From Pseudorasbora parva (lineage: Eukaryota > Chordata > Actinopteri > Cypriniformes > Gobionidae), in assembly GCF_024679245.1 (NCBI RefSeq), contig NC_090172.1, positions 4,089,446 to 4,153,445 of the forward strand: a DNA stretch of 64,000 nt. The letters are read 5' to 3'. Positions 44,760 to 57,462 of this stretch are shown here, one piece after another. Both the position numbers and the translations under genes were made by a program. Under the pieces are notes generated by a model. That model saw nothing but the letters and a program-made list of their open reading frames with translations, ran no database searches and had not been told where the DNA came from. How positions within the stretch are numbered: the stretch's first letter is position 1; the number at the start of each line of letters is the position of its first letter.

Positions 44760-45520
44760 TAAGTATGTACTATAGAGTTATGGTTAGGGTTTGATTTATA
44801 GTTGCTTATGCATAATTTACTGTTATTATTTAGCCTACTATATTAAGTACATTTAGTTAATTAATATTATTCAGTACTTATTTGAATAATTACAATGTAA
44901 ACCTAAAATAAAGTGTAACCGAAATAATGTACAATTAAAATTTACAATTACAAGTAACTAACCTTATAAGAGCACAAATTGTTTGAATACACTGTAACAG
45001 CTTCACCATAAATGTAAAATATTGGTAATACTTTATTTTACAGTGTCGTTGTTACATATGTTAAATGTACTAACAGTAAATTATGTATAATTACATGCAA
45101 CTAACCCTCAACTAAACCCTAATCCCACCCTAACCCAAGAGTTGTTCATTAATTTTACTCAGTACATAAATATGTAATTACACTGTAACAATGACACCGT
45201 AAAATAACGTGTAACCTAAATATTTGATTGCTTATAATATATTTGAAAAATCTTGGGTTACACTTTATTTGAGGCGTCTGTTACACTGTAATTATACATT
45301 TAAGTACTGTGTAATATTAAGGAATAGGGTTTGGTTTAAGGTTAGCTGCATGTTATTATGCATAATTTATACTAAATACATGTAACAATGACACTAATTG
45401 ACACCAAACCTATTCCTAACCCTATAGTTAATTCATTTTACTCAGTACTTAAATGTTTTTAATTACCTAATTATTACTTAAATGTATTTACACTGTAACA
45501 TGGACACTGAATTAAAAAAA
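44760..45520. repeat. Array of GTAATTACACTGTAAC / TAACCCTAA repeat copies
   Basis: Multiple diverged copies of ATGTAACAATGACAC, ACATGCAACTAACCCT and CAGTACTTAAATG motifs in both orientations. The same family occurs at 40085. Probably decayed MITE copies. No gene. Confidence 0.5.
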
Positions 45521-46545
45521 TACATAAATACTAAAACTATGTGTATTTTGACAGTAGATGCCAAATGAATCTCTAGTGTGATGTGAAAAGCATGTTATTG
45601 ATCATAAACACCCATGGATCAAAATATTCTGTTACACAATGAGGTTTGTAACACAAATAGCCTTGTGCGCAGTCTCCAAAGTGTCTGTAATAAAGAGATA
45701 GAGCGTAAGAAAGCAGATAAGATTGACATGTAAAAGTATGTCATTTGGGAACTCACTGCTGTTTGAGGCTGGGATGAGTGGGATCTTGAAGCTTTTCCCC
45801 TCGAAGCACTTGACAGTGAGGCGTTAACATGTCTGCAGTAAATTTACCACCAAATGCTAAATGACCTCTGGCCTTGTTTGTTCATTTCAGCTAGAATTTC
45901 CTCAGAGCTGTGTGTTAAATACCAGTGGTGATAAATATAGAAAGGCTTAAAGAAAAGAAAGAGAACATAAAAGAGAAGTCTTTTATTTGAGACCACAAAA
46001 ACATTTCATGAAAAAGCCGCCAAACAGGTTTCTATATGCAACAACTTCCTTTAAGAGAAATTCCTCTAGCAGAAACAAAACTATATGGATTTATGATCAT
46101 GAATACAGGACATCTGAAGGTTGTTGCCTTTTTCCCCCCACATGAAAACCCTATAGGACCTATAGGTCAAGTTTAACGGCATGAAAACATGCCTTAGGCT
46201 CATAGTTATAGGTCACGGCATGCCAGGATGCCAAAAGGACGGCAACAGTCCACTGAGCATGAAAACATGATAAATGATGACAGAAATAACCTTTTAGAGA
46301 TGCACCTAAGTTATTTTATCTCAAATCTCTCTTTGCTGACTTTCCATTCAACTGAATCTGAGACCAACAATTTAATGTGTTTAATTTAATACTTTATAGG
46401 TCATTGTATCACAGGTTTTGATCTGAATCTCCAATTGCATAAAACACAAATTTTTCTCTAGGAGAGGTTTTTACACACAAACAGGGAAATGCACTGAATG
46501 CTGGATAGAGTTATATGTCATAAATGTCAGGTTATCACATTTAAT
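45521..46545. other. No gene recognised
   Basis: I see no supported feature in this kilobase. Confidence 0.4.
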
Positions 46546-46548
46546 GTA

Positions 46549-47720
46549 TACACCGATCAGGTGAAGTGAATAACACTGATGATCTCTTCATCACCTGTTA
46601 GTGGGTGGGATATATTAGGCAGCAAGTGAACATTTTGTCCTCAGAGTTGATGTGTTAGAAGCAGGAAAAATGGGCAAGTGTAAGGATTTGAGCGAGTTTG
46701 ACAAGGGCCAAATTGTGACGGCCAGACGACTGGGTCAGAGCATCTCCAAAACTGCAGCTCTTGTGGGCTGTTCCCGGTCTGCAGTGGTCAGTATCTATCA
46801 AAAGTGCTCCAAGGAAGGACCAGTGGAGAACCGGCCACAGGGTCATGGGCGGCCAAGGCTCATTGATGCACGTGGGGAGCGAAGGCTGGCCCGTGTGGTC
46901 CGATGAAACAGACGAGCTACTGGAGCTCAAACTGCTCCAGAAGTTAATGCTGGTTCTGATAGAAAGGTGTCAGAATACACAGAGCATCTCAGTTTGTTGT
47001 GTATGGGGCGGCATATCCGCTGACCAGTCAGGGTGATCTCTGACCCCTGACCCCGCCGAAAGCACCAACAGTGGCACGTGAGCATCAGAACTGGACCACG
47101 GAGCAATGGAAGAAGGTGGCCTGGTCTGAGGAATCATGTGTTCTTTTATATCACGTGGATGGCCGGGTGTGTGTGTGTCGTTTACCTGGGGAACACGTGG
47201 CCCCAGGATGCACTATGGGAAGAAGGCGAGCCGGCGGAGGCAGTGTGATGCTTTGGGCAATGTTCTGCTGGGAAACCTTGGGTCCTCCATCCATGTGGAT
47301 GTTACTTTGACACGCTCCACCTACCTAAGCATTGCTGAGACCATGTTCAGCCTTTCATGGAAACGGTATTCTGGTGGCTGTGGCTCTTCCAGCAGATAAT
47401 GCTCCTGACACAAAGCACAAATGCTTCAGGAATGGTTTGAGGAGCACAACATCGAGTTTGAGGTGTTGACTCGGCCTCCAAATTCCCCAGATCTCAATCC
47501 AATCGAGCATCTGTGGGATGTGCTGAACAAACAAGTCCAATCCATGGAGGCCCCACCTCACAACAGGGCCTTAAGGATCTGCTGCTAACATCTTAGTGCC
47601 AGATACCACAGCACACCATCAGGGGTCTAGTGGAGTCCATGCCTCGACGGGTCAGGGCTGTTTTGGCAGAAAAGTGGCGACCAACACAAGGTCGTGTATA
47701 TGCTGTAATTCATTAATACC
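46549..47720 (+). mobile_element. Tc1-like transposon B, right end lost
   Basis: The left edge TACACCGATCAG is the start of a common fish Tc1 family terminal repeat. A matching CTGATCGGTGTA is not found at the right, so that end is deleted or mutated. Confidence 0.7.
46670..47700 (+). pseudogene. Tc1-type transposase B, decayed
   Basis: ATG at 46670 opens [20 protein letters not shown] and continues through the paired HTH ([20 protein letters not shown]) and the GRPRL AT-hook-like hinge. The frame is then lost near 46905, resumes with NWTTEQWKKVAWSEES (47084 onward) and again with NSPDLNPIEHLWDVLNK near 47482. The first catalytic Asp of the usual WSDES is Glu here. With at least three frame breaks and a changed catalytic acid it is inactive. 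Confidence 0.85.
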
Positions 47721-47724
47721 ATGT

Positions 47725-48470
47725 GTGTTTCTTCTATGTTAACAACATCCCACTATGAGGTCAGCATGAGTCAAACGGGACAACAAAGGTGTAAAATTCA
47801 TGCATCTGTACAGAAGTTGACTTTCAAAAATAAAATTGTGTGTTTAAGTTCTCCTATGAAGTTCATATTTATGAGTTGGGAAGCGTTTACAATGCCACTT
47901 TCGTCGGAGCAAGATGGTGTGTACCTTCTCTTAATTAACTAATACACACAAATACATCAAGGTTTTCTCTGCCCTGGAGGCCCCAATTAACAATTATCCC
48001 ATCTGTATGTAAATAATGATGCTACTATGTGCCTTTCTAGAGAAATCAGGTAGTGTAGGACCGGTGATTTAATGGTAATGTGAGGTCATGACCACTTTAA
48101 ACTTGTGAACCAGGTTGAGTCGCCAGAGCATGAACTATCCCTTTAAAATGATTGACTAATTTATGTTTATTGATATTTGTCTCCACCTGGTGTTCAGAGG
48201 AGAACTACATTATACAGATGCTATTCAAATTGCAGGGAATCACAGAATTTATTTTCTAAAATCATTAAAAAGCCATTGTAAAAATCCCACTGGCATTTTA
48301 TCAAGAAAACCAGGGTGACTCTAATTTTGTTAAATTAATGACTAGTATGCTGTTTGGATTAGAAACATGATACTGTTAATGATATCAATATAAACAGATG
48401 GGACATTAACTGAAAAAGTCGAGCTAACTTTATTGCATTCAACTTTTTAAGTTAACTAATTGTTAGCAGT
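47725..48470. other. No gene recognised
   Basis: No supported feature between Tc1 copies B and C. Confidence 0.4.
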
Positions 48471-48474
48471 GGAC

Positions 48475-49330
48475 TGAGTCTGGAGGAGAAACATCCAGAG
48501 CCACCGTGCACAGGCGTGTGCAGGAAATGGCCTACAGGTGCCGCATTCCCCAGGTCAAGACACTTTTGGGCTACAGAGAAGCAGCACTGGACTGTTGCTC
48601 AGTGGTCCAAAGTACTTTTTTCAGATGAAAGCAAATTTTGCATGTCATTCGGAAATCAAGGTGCCAGAGTCTGGAGGAAGACTGGGGAGAAGGAAATGCC
48701 AAAATGCCTGAAGTCCAGTGTCAAGTCCCCACAGTCAGTAATGCTCTGGGGTGCCTTTATGGAGATGAAGATTTGTTTTTTCAGCACGACCTGGCACCTG
48801 CTCACAGTGCCAAAACCACTGGTAAATGGTTTACTGACCATGGTATTACTGTGCTCAATTGGCCTGCCATCTCTCCTGACCTAAACCCCATAGAGAATCT
48901 GTGGGATATTGTGAAGAGAAAGTTGAGAGACGCGAGACCCAACACTCTGGATGAGCTTAAGGCCGCTATCGAAGCATCCTGGGCCTCCAGAACACCTCAG
49001 CAGAGCCGCAGGCTGATCGCCTCCATGCCACGCCGCAGTGAAGCAGTCATTTCTGCTAAAGGATTCCCCACCAAGTATTGAGTGCAGAACTGAACATAAT
49101 TATTTGAAGGTTGACTTTTTTATTAAAAACACTTTTCTTTTATTGGTCGGATGAAATATGCTAATTTTTTAAGATCAAGCGATCATCATCAGTATTAAAA
49201 CAATAAAAGACCTGAAAATATTTCATTTGGTGTGCAATGAATCTAAAATATATGAAAGTTACATTTTTATCATTACATTATGGAAAATAATGAACTTGCT
49301 AATGCTAATTTTTTGAGAAGGACCTGTATA
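48475..49330 (+). mobile_element. Tc1-like transposon C, 5'-truncated
   Basis: Coding sequence begins mid-transposase and the right edge near 49328 reads AGAAGGACCTGTATA, a Tc1-type terminus before TA. No left terminal repeat is found. Confidence 0.7.
48487..49081 (+). pseudogene. Tc1-type DD34E transposase C, N-terminus missing
   Basis: The DNA-binding half is gone. The first catalytic Asp is in LFSDESKF, then VRVWRKTGE-like sequence and SVMLWGAF. A deletion with frameshift near 48755 joins directly to LYGDEDLFFQHDLAPAHSAK (second Asp). The frame then stays open to NWPAISPDLNPIENLWDIVK (Glu, 34 residues from the second Asp) and a stop after FPTKY at 49081. The last 147 codons are intact and suggest a fairly young copy. 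Confidence 0.88.
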
Positions 49331-49783
49331 TATTTTTTAAACAGTCATTAAAGTGGGTTATATCATCAATGGCACAATTCATAAATCATTACAATACTGG
49401 CAGCAATAGAAACATTTCATTTTTGGTTTTTATTAAACAACACAATATCACAAAAATGTAATTATTAATGCTCTCTTTATTCATTAAAATGCATAATATA
49501 AACGTCACATGCATACATGCAATTTTAATCAGGTCACTAATAGAATTCAAGTCATAACTGGTAACCTTTATCCCAAGAAAGAAAACATAGGGTTTTTAGA
49601 CAATATACAATAGCTATCACTCAATATCACTATTAAATGTATGGTAAAATGAGGTCTGGAGTGTAATCCCCTTATCTTATAAAATAATATTTTAATCATA
49701 GTAAAATCTACACATCTGCCACAACAAAAGTATTATTCAGTGTGTAAAGCATGTTGAAGATTAGCAGACAGGCAGTTGATTCA
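49331..49783. other. No gene recognised
   Basis: AT-rich DNA without a supported feature. Confidence 0.4.
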
Positions 49784-49787
49784 TTAA

Positions 49788-50295
49788 AGGGATAGTTAAA
49801 TTAAAGGGGGCCATGTGTTCCCCCAAAAATTAAAATTAGCCCATTACTCACCCTCAAACTATCCTAGGTGTATGACATTCTTCTTTCAGCCGAATAAAAT
49901 CAGAGTTATATTAAAAATACATGTCCTGGCTTTTCCATGCTTCATAATGACATGTTGGGTCATTTTTGGGTCAGGTGCATCTATCAATCCATCATAAAAG
50001 TGACTGCCGGAAGCGAGGTATTTTAGTCAATAAAGTTTTAAATATGTAAAAAAAACAAATAAATAAAAAAAAAACATGTTTCACATACACAAATGTGTCA
50101 CTTCTCTTCAGGAGTATCTTTATTAACCCTCCGGAGCCGTGTGGAGCAGTTATATGGTGGATAGATGCACTTTATGGACTTCAAAAATGACCCAACAATT
50201 CTCTACCCTTATAAAGCTTGGAAGAGCCAGGACATTTTTAATAACCTGGGGGAGTAAATCATGGGCTAATTTTTATATTTGGGTGAACTAACCCT
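49788..50295. repeat. TTAA MITE with AGGGATAGTT / AACTAACCCT ends
   Basis: Flanked by TTAA at 49784-49787 and 50296-50299. The right half contains TTTATGGACTTCAAAAATGA and GGGGGAGTAAATCATGGG, shared with the partial element ending at 19264. Confidence 0.7.
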
Positions 50296-50299
50296 TTAA

Positions 50300-50999
50300 A
50301 CGACAAGCTATTTCCGCACAAAAGCGGTTTATTCAGTGAAGTGTCTTCTCCACTGACAAACACCATATCATGCAGGCTTGTTATGGCTTTGCTAAACTAA
50401 AGACCCGCTGGATGGCGCCATAATCAGTTCACTAAAATAAAAATATAACGGCAGTCAATCTTATCAAACCGTATTTGAGTCATTATATGTGTTGGTATTG
50501 TGTTTCTAATGATACAAAATAGGCTTTGTTTATACATTTTAGTAAGTGCCTCCACTACAGTTTTTTTTGTCTCAGCTCGCGCTCCTTCATCGTTAATCGT
50601 GGCTGTCCAGTAGGGTGTGCTCCTCCACCCGCCCATCACCTCTAATTTTCTCTGGAACTGGAGGATCCGAAACCAAAAACATGACCCTTCAACTTTCCTT
50701 CTGCCTGTCTTTATGCGTGACCGACAGTAATTTCGCCAAACTGGAGTAACCCGTTTCGACACGGCCATGACTTCTTGCTGCAGAGACCAATGCTTGACAT
50801 GACGATACCGGTAAAACTATCAGCTGTTAGTCTGGAGAGACATTGTGTAAAAATAACTACATGTAACGTTAGTCTATTTAATCATTACAACAGATAGCCC
50901 AACAAATACTGATTATTTCCACCATGGTGAAATCTGGAAGTGAAACTCGCGGGCGTTTTTGTCGCAATTAACAAAGACTTTCAAGAAGGATGAGTAAGC
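50300..50999. other. Upstream flank of the NLR gene; unassigned minus-strand frame
   Basis: A 114-codon open frame on the minus strand (50424-50768, starts MAVSKRVTPVWRNYCRSRIK) has no domain that I recognise and could be a fragment of a repeat. Possible promoter sequence of the NLR gene lies here, but no specific element stands out. Confidence 0.3.
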
Positions 51000-51142
51000 A
51001 GAAACACGGCTTCATGTTTGTGAGGTATCTTGTGTTTGGACTTCAGACTAATGAATAATGCGACCACCTGATCCGACTGACAGGAACATGGAGCTCATCT
51101 GACTATTTACTAGTGTCTGACCCTCGTTTCTTGCTTTGAGAG
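51000..51142 (+). other. Putative 5' untranslated first exon of the NLR gene
   Basis: The segment ends TTGCTTTGAGAG before GTAAGTAG, a consensus splice donor at 51143. A good acceptor (GTATTTGCAG) precedes the exon with the NLR start codon. The 5' boundary is unknown. The call rests on the donor and position only. Confidence 0.35.
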
Positions 51143-51263
51143 GTAAGTAGCCTAATATTTTTGTATGTTACCATAAATGTTTGATAAATGTCGGTATATC
51201 CTGAGGCATTGACAAACATTTTAAGATTCAGATTCGATAGCAGAGATTTGTGGTGTTGAGTAA

Positions 51264-51441
<178 letters not shown>

Positions 51442-51941
51442 ACACTCCTGGGCAACAAAAAAAAAGTTAATTACAAATCACTCAGGAAATTAGTGTAGAT
51501 AAAGTAACTTAGCACAGCATAATCTTTCTCAAATTGCAGACAGCTTTTTACAGGAAGAAGAGTTAATATTAATGTCTTCAAACAGTTCATGAGTAGTTGA
51601 AAATGTCTCCCAGTTCATTTGAGTTTAATTTGAGACAAAATATTCACAGGGTTCAAATATGGATTCTGACCAGGACAAAACATGATGAGCCTGATGGATT
51701 TGATGACTTCTCAAGCCACTTTTCGGTTGTCTTTGCAAATTGGGAGCATTGTCTTGTTAAAACAACAACAACAAAAAACACGATCATTCCTCTTTAGATA
51801 ACAAATTTTAATTTGTGGGAAGCAAGATATTCTGCAACAAATACTCTAAAGCATTAAATGACTTTTCCCAGTGAAGTAGCTCACCAATGCCAGCTGCTAA
51901 TTCCTCCATGTTTCACTGTGTTAGAGATTAATTTGTTATTA

Positions 51942-52168
51942 TACACTATATTGCCAAATGTTTTGGGATGCCTGCTTTTACATGCACACAAACTTTAATG
52001 ACATCCCATTCTCAATCCATTCTTAATCTGATGCTGGGCCTGGTTTTGTGTGTTTTCATGGCATTCATGCTGAAAACCAATGCTGCCTCTCAGTCTTTTT
52101 GCCACTCAGTGGGCATTACCACAGTCACTCTGGCCGACGACGATGATATAATAGTGCAATATAGTGTA
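51942..52168. repeat. Short MITE with ACACTATATTGC ends
   Basis: The left ACACTATATTGCCAAATG and right GCAATATAGTGT are inverted repeats next to TA, the signature of a widespread Tc1/mariner-derived fish MITE. About 227 bases. Confidence 0.65.
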
Positions 52169-52489
52169 TTTCTTAACAGATTTTCAAAGACTGGAAGCAT
52201 CACCATGCAACTTGTTTCATTGTGATTCATCACTCCACACACAACTTCCCATATTCCGCCAAAAAATGTATTCTGTCTTTGATATTTGAGAATTGTATTC
52301 ATTTGCTTAAATTAAAATTTCCTTGGTGTTCTATTTTTGCCCAGTAGTGCTATGTATATAGCATTATCAGCAATTATATATCAGCATTTAGGACAGTTCT
52401 ATAACCTTGACTTTATGCCCCATTTTAAGGTGTATATGTATTTGCAGACCTAATGCCAGCCACTTGTGAAGAGCAGCAGTGCCTCTAAA

Positions 52490-52638
52490 ATGAGTTTCTA
52501 TGAGAAGAGAGAGGATGAACTTTCTGTTCAGGCCAAAAGGGCAGGAACTCCAGAACCCACCTGTGTGTCTATGAAGAGTGACGTATCTATGGGCATGCCA
52601 CCTGAATTCAGTGGTGAACCAGTGACCTCTGACCTCAA
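52490..52638 (+). CDS. NLR exon with start codon and N-terminal motif
   Basis: Begins at the ATG at 52490, after an acceptor at 52441-52447. It encodes 49 residues and two bases (MSFYEKREDELSVQAKRAGT, then PEPTCVSMKSDVSMGMPP). The PEPTCVSMKSDxSM stretch is the short N-terminal motif typical of fish NLR-C proteins, often repeated there and present once here. Its function is not known to me. The exon ends in CTCAA before GTGAGA. The two leftover bases (AA) plus G from the next exon make Lys. Confidence 0.82.
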
Positions 52639-55264
52639 GTGAGAAACAAGATTAGATAACCTATTCTTAGATTTCATGTGACGTCACACAGTGGCGCGGC
52701 CGCCATTTGTAGGTCTGAATTGCAACATGCGTCTATCTGCTGTGCTGTGGGCTGTGACAACAGCAAATAAAATAAACATGGATTAAAGTTTTACAATATC
52801 CACAAAAACCCTAAGCGTCGTTAGAAATACGTTGCTCTTTTTCTGCTAACTTTTAACAATCATTTATAAAAATAAAGTACTAAAATGAGACCGCAAAGAC
52901 ATCGTCGGCAGTATTCATGGCAAAGAATATTTCGTTATGTAGGCTACTTACAGGTGCAATATTTAAAGATTTAAAACAATATCAAATACAAGTGAACAGA
53001 TCAGCCAAGTGAGAACAGAATTAAGTTTCACTTTTGTTCTGTGATTAACTTTAATGGCGGACTGAAGGAGCGTGTGCAATCATTAAGACCAAATGCACAA
53101 TGTTGAATCCAATAGACATGCATCGGATTTCACAGCTTACATTCGGTAGTCTGTATAGCCGACTGTGTTTACTATTATATTTTTGGCATACCTTTATGAT
53201 TATTTTACTCGTTCAAGTGCAAGCTATGCTTCCTGTATTTGCGCTATTGATGAAGTGCCATATGCCGCGCAGTAAACAGTAAATCTAATCACCATACAGG
53301 CAAAACGTTTTTTCTTCAAAAATGAAAGAAGTGGCATAGATGTGTTGCTGTAAAACTGCAAGAACAAAAAAGCGCAAATAGGCTACCTAACCTTCCATAA
53401 ACACAGACTTTACACAGAAAGAAAAATAGCTACTTACTCCAACCTACGGTGAAGTCATTAACAACGTTTAAACACATTTTGTTGATTAATCATATGTTTG
53501 GCAACGTTATTCTCTAAGGTTAATATTCAACGGTTATAGTAGGCTGCATGAAAAATGTGCCGTGCGACCGCACGTCAGTACATGCTGCTTTCATTAGGGA
53601 TGTGAGTGAAATGGAAATAGCGATCTTTATTTTGGGGTGGCACCCAGGGTGGCCTGTCAAATGTCAAGGTGTCCAGTGCCTCCCGCACCCCTCTGGCTCC
53701 GCCACTGGGTGTCAGCAGTTTGTTTGACAGTAAATAAGGATCTAATCCTAAAGACAAGTATCTATTTTCTTTAAGTATCTAAATACCGTTGCTATTGACG
53801 TTTCGTCAGTGGTGAGATGTGCTATTTTGGCGTGTGAAATCTTTCCGATCATAGATATAGCCTACATAATAATGTAATCATGTAATTATTATGTAAATCT
53901 TGTTCAGATGGGTCTGTCTGCAAGACAGAGGCGTAACCGGCTATGCTACGCAAAGGTCCTAAAGATGGCGACCGCTGCAAAAAAGCAAGGGGGTAATCTA
54001 GCGCTCGGAAAGCGTTCCACCCATAGGGGCTGCCATTGCTAACCAAGCCATCACCTGCTGTTAGCATCCCATTGACTCCCATTCATTTTTGAGTCACTTT
54101 GACAGTGAATAACTTTACATCTGAGGCGTTTAAAGACTCCATTTGTCCATTGTTTATTTATAAAGAAACACGACAATGCATAAAAGGCTCCATTACCTTG
54201 TATCTTACACTATCGCCCCGCAAAAGCTGTTTTTGTAAAAATAGGCTAACTATTGCGTCATAACCAACGCGACTGTCGCACAGTTGAGAAATTATCGTAT
54301 AGACAGGAGGAGACGCTCGCAGGCAATCTTTTACTGTCTATGAGACAGTCGGGGGGACGTGGAGACATAAAGTCAAGGGAGAAGAATCGGGAGAAGCCCA
54401 TAGTGAGCCAAAAGCAACGGGAAAATATTTAAACAACCTGTTTCAGATTTTACTTTCCACAACTACTAGAAGACCTACAGCTGTCAGACAGGAGGCTCAC
54501 GTCACATCTACGTCCTCAAGCTCAGTCTGAGCCTGCGCAGTTCGCTCAGCCATCAGGAAATGAGTGCTCCTTTACTGACATCAATTTCCGCCGTTGAAGT
54601 CAATGGGATAGCTCTGTCCATTTCTTTTACTGTCTATGCAAAAAAGTCACGTAACTGAAACCAATGAATACAGTACAGATGGATACACAGCAAAAAAATG
54701 TTTTTCCTTACTTAGTATTTTTGTCTTGTTTCTAGTCCAAACATCTAAAAATTCTTAAAACAAGAAGTATTTACTAGACAAGTAAAAATAATTGTCTTTT
54801 TTTGGGAAAGAATAACTCAAAATTAAGAGAGAGTTTTTGCTTAAAATAAGCTAAATAATCTGCCAGTGGGGTAAGCAAAATAATCTTAAAACAAGATTAT
54901 TTTACTTATATTTGAGTTATTTTTTTCCGAAAAAACAAGACAATCATTTTTTTACTTGTCTAGTAAATGTTTCTTAATGTAAGAATTTTTAGAATTGTTG
55001 ACTAGAAAAAAGACAAAAATACTAAGTAAGAAAAGCATTTTTTGCAGTTTAAACATAAGTATACTGCCTTTCCATGGTCTTATCTGTAAGAAGATTCACA
55101 ATGCAACAACTTTAGTATGTGTCTATAGAGTCATAAAAAGTGACAGTTCACCTAATAGAACATTGATTAACGAATATTATTAGCTAATTAGTACAATCAG
55201 AAACGTTTAAGTGCATATGGCGCTAATGATGTTACCATATAACACATCTAAAGTCTCTCTGCAG
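52639..55264 (+). other. NLR intron before the main exon
   Basis: 2.6-kb intron. Bases 53600-53710 (GGTGGCACCCAGGGTGGC, CTCCGCCACTGGGTG) and 53920-54300 look like dispersed fish repeats without clear ends. A foldback MITE sits at 54687-55049. No other exon is supported. Confidence 0.6.
54687..55049. repeat. Foldback MITE, GTATTTTTGTCTTGTTTCTA arms
   Basis: The left arm (CAGCAAAAAAATG, TTAGTATTTTTGTCTTGTTT, TAAAACAAGAAGTATTTACT) is repeated in reverse complement on the right, ending CATTTTTTGCAG. It can form a hairpin of about 170 bp. A single arm of the same family is at 36133. Confidence 0.8.
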
Positions 55265-57322
55265 GGGTTTGCTCCAGGTTCGTTCCAAATGTGGAGTGTG
55301 TGAGCAGGTTTTGAGAGACCCGGTCTCTATTTCCTGTAGACATAGTTTCTGCAAACAGTGTATCAGCTGCTACTGGGATAAATCCATTCCATCAGAAGAC
55401 TTTGACTGTCCTCAGTGCAGGAAGAGATCAAGAACACGGCCTGTTCTACAAACAGATAAAGTCTCGGGCGGATCCAGTTCTGCTGGTTCTGCTCTCTGTT
55501 ACACAAACACAGCCCTGCCGGAGGAGTCTAAAAAGGCTGTGGATGATGTCCTGCAGAGAGTCAAACAGAGACACAAAACCAGCATGAGGAACAAGTATGA
55601 GAACTTATTTGAGGGAATCAGACGACAGGAGAATCAAACCCTCCTGAACAGGATCTACACACAGCTCTATATCATAGAGGGAGAGAGTGAAGGGGTGAAT
55701 AAACAACATGAAGTGTTACAGATGGAGAAAACCAGGAAACAACATTCACAAATACACTGCAATAACATCTTTAAACCTTTAACTGAACTAGGATGTGAAG
55801 GGAAGAGACGAGAGGGGAATGACAAAATAAAGACTGTTCTTACTAAAGGCGTCGCTGGAATCGGAAAAACCGTCTCTGTGCAAAAGTTCATTCTGGATTG
55901 GGCCGAGGGAAAAGCCAATCAGGATGTAGATTTCATGTTTGTGCTTCCATTTCGAGAGCTGAACTTGATTAAAAATGTTCAGTACTGTCTTCACAAACTT
56001 CTGCTTGACTTTTTTCCTGAACTTCAAGATGTGGACTCAAATATGTATGATGAATGTAAAATGGTGTTCGTCTTTGATGGTCTGGATGAAAGCCGAATTA
56101 CACTGATGTTTTCAGACGCTTGGAAAGTTTGTGATGTGAATGAGTCTTCATCGGTGGGTGTGTTGATGTCAAACCTCATCAGAGGAGAGCTGCTTCCTTC
56201 TGCTCTCATTTGGATCACCTCCAGACCAGCAGCAGCCAATCAGATCCCTTCAGAATGCATTAACCGGGTGACAGAAATTCAGGGATTCAATGACCCTCAG
56301 AAGGAGGAATATTTCAGGAAGAGGATCAGTGATCAGCATCAAGCCAGCAGAATCATCTCGCACATCAGAAAATCAAGAAGCCTCCACATCATGTGCCACA
56401 TACCCGTCTTCTGCTGGATCTCATCCACTGTGCTTCAGGACATCCTGAAACAAGACGACAGTGCAGTCATCCCTCAAACTCTGACAGAAATGTACATCCA
56501 CTTTCTACTTATTCAGATAAACATCAGGAATCAGAAGTATGATGAGAGAGATACAGGAAGACCCTTGCAGTTCAACAGAGAAGTGATTTTAAAACTTGCT
56601 GAACTTGCTTTCAAACAACTGAAGAAGGGCAACATCATGTTCTACGAGGAGGATCTGAGAGATTGCGGGATAGATGTCATTGACGCCTCAGTGTATTCTG
56701 GGATTTGCACTGAGATATTTAAAGAGGAATCTGTGATTCATCAGAGGAAAGTCTACTGCTTTGTGCACCTGAGCTTTCAGGAGTTTCTGGCAGCTGTTTA
56801 TGTGTTTTATTGCTATGTAATTAACACTGTGGAGGCACTAAGGTTTTTTGATTCCCTGCATAATTTGCTCAGAGGAGCTGTAGATAAAGCCTTGGAAAGC
56901 GAGAATGGACACCTGGATCTTTTCCTCCGGTTCCTGCTGGGCATCTCACTGGAGTCCAATCAGAAACTCTTAAAGGATCTACTGACCAGCACTCACAGCT
57001 GTTCAGGGAGCATTGAAAAGACAACAACTTATATTAAAGACAAAATTAAACATGGACATAATCTTTCAGCTGATAGATCCATCAATCTTTTTCTTTGTCT
57101 CTTTGAGATGAAAGATCAGACTCTGTACAGAGAGATCCAGGAGTTTCTGAAATCAGACAAATGCTCAGAGAAGAAACTCTCGTCTGCACTTTGCTCAACA
57201 ATCGCCTACATGTTTCAGATGTCAGAGGAGGTCCTGGAGGAACTTAATCCCAAGAAATTTAATACATCAGAAGAAGGTCGAAGAAAACTCTTACCGGCTG
57301 TGAAAAACTGCAGAAAAGCTCT
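55265..57322 (+). CDS. NLR main exon: RING, FISNA, NACHT and helical domains
   Basis: Follows the acceptor CTCTCTGCAG. Positions are in the full protein. A complete C3HC4 RING finger uses Cys59, Cys62, Cys74, His76, Cys79, Cys82, Cys98 and Cys101, so E3 ubiquitin ligase activity is plausible. FISNA, the fish-specific NACHT-associated domain, spans about 146-216. NACHT has the P-loop GVAGIGKT (245-252), Walker B VFVFDGLDE (317-325) and sensor ITSRP (367-371). This is the nucleotide-driven switch that oligomerises on activation. The winged-helix and helical part follows, with CFVHLSFQEFLAAVYVF. It ends AAAGCTCT before the donor GTGAGT. The frame is uninterrupted for 686 codons. The exon starts by splicing, so no ATG is expected at its head. 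Confidence 0.93.
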
Positions 57323-57462
57323 GTGAGTGTAGTTTTTAAATTTATTTTTTTTACAATTTTTTTCCTTATTAAGCTGAAACAAGTCTCTAGCAAAATTAAT
57401 AGGCAAGGTGGCCTTGACCGTTATCAAGTTGGTTTGAGTGGGCTTGTGAGATGCACGCTTAA

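Noticed and set aside
44760..45520. CCCTAA-like motifs as interstitial telomere repeat
   Set aside because: Motifs are irregular, interspersed and shared with the dispersed repeat at 40085, not a tandem hexamer array.
50424..50768. Minus-strand 114-codon frame as a gene
   Set aside because: No recognisable domain, no splice context, and composition is like nearby repeat DNA.
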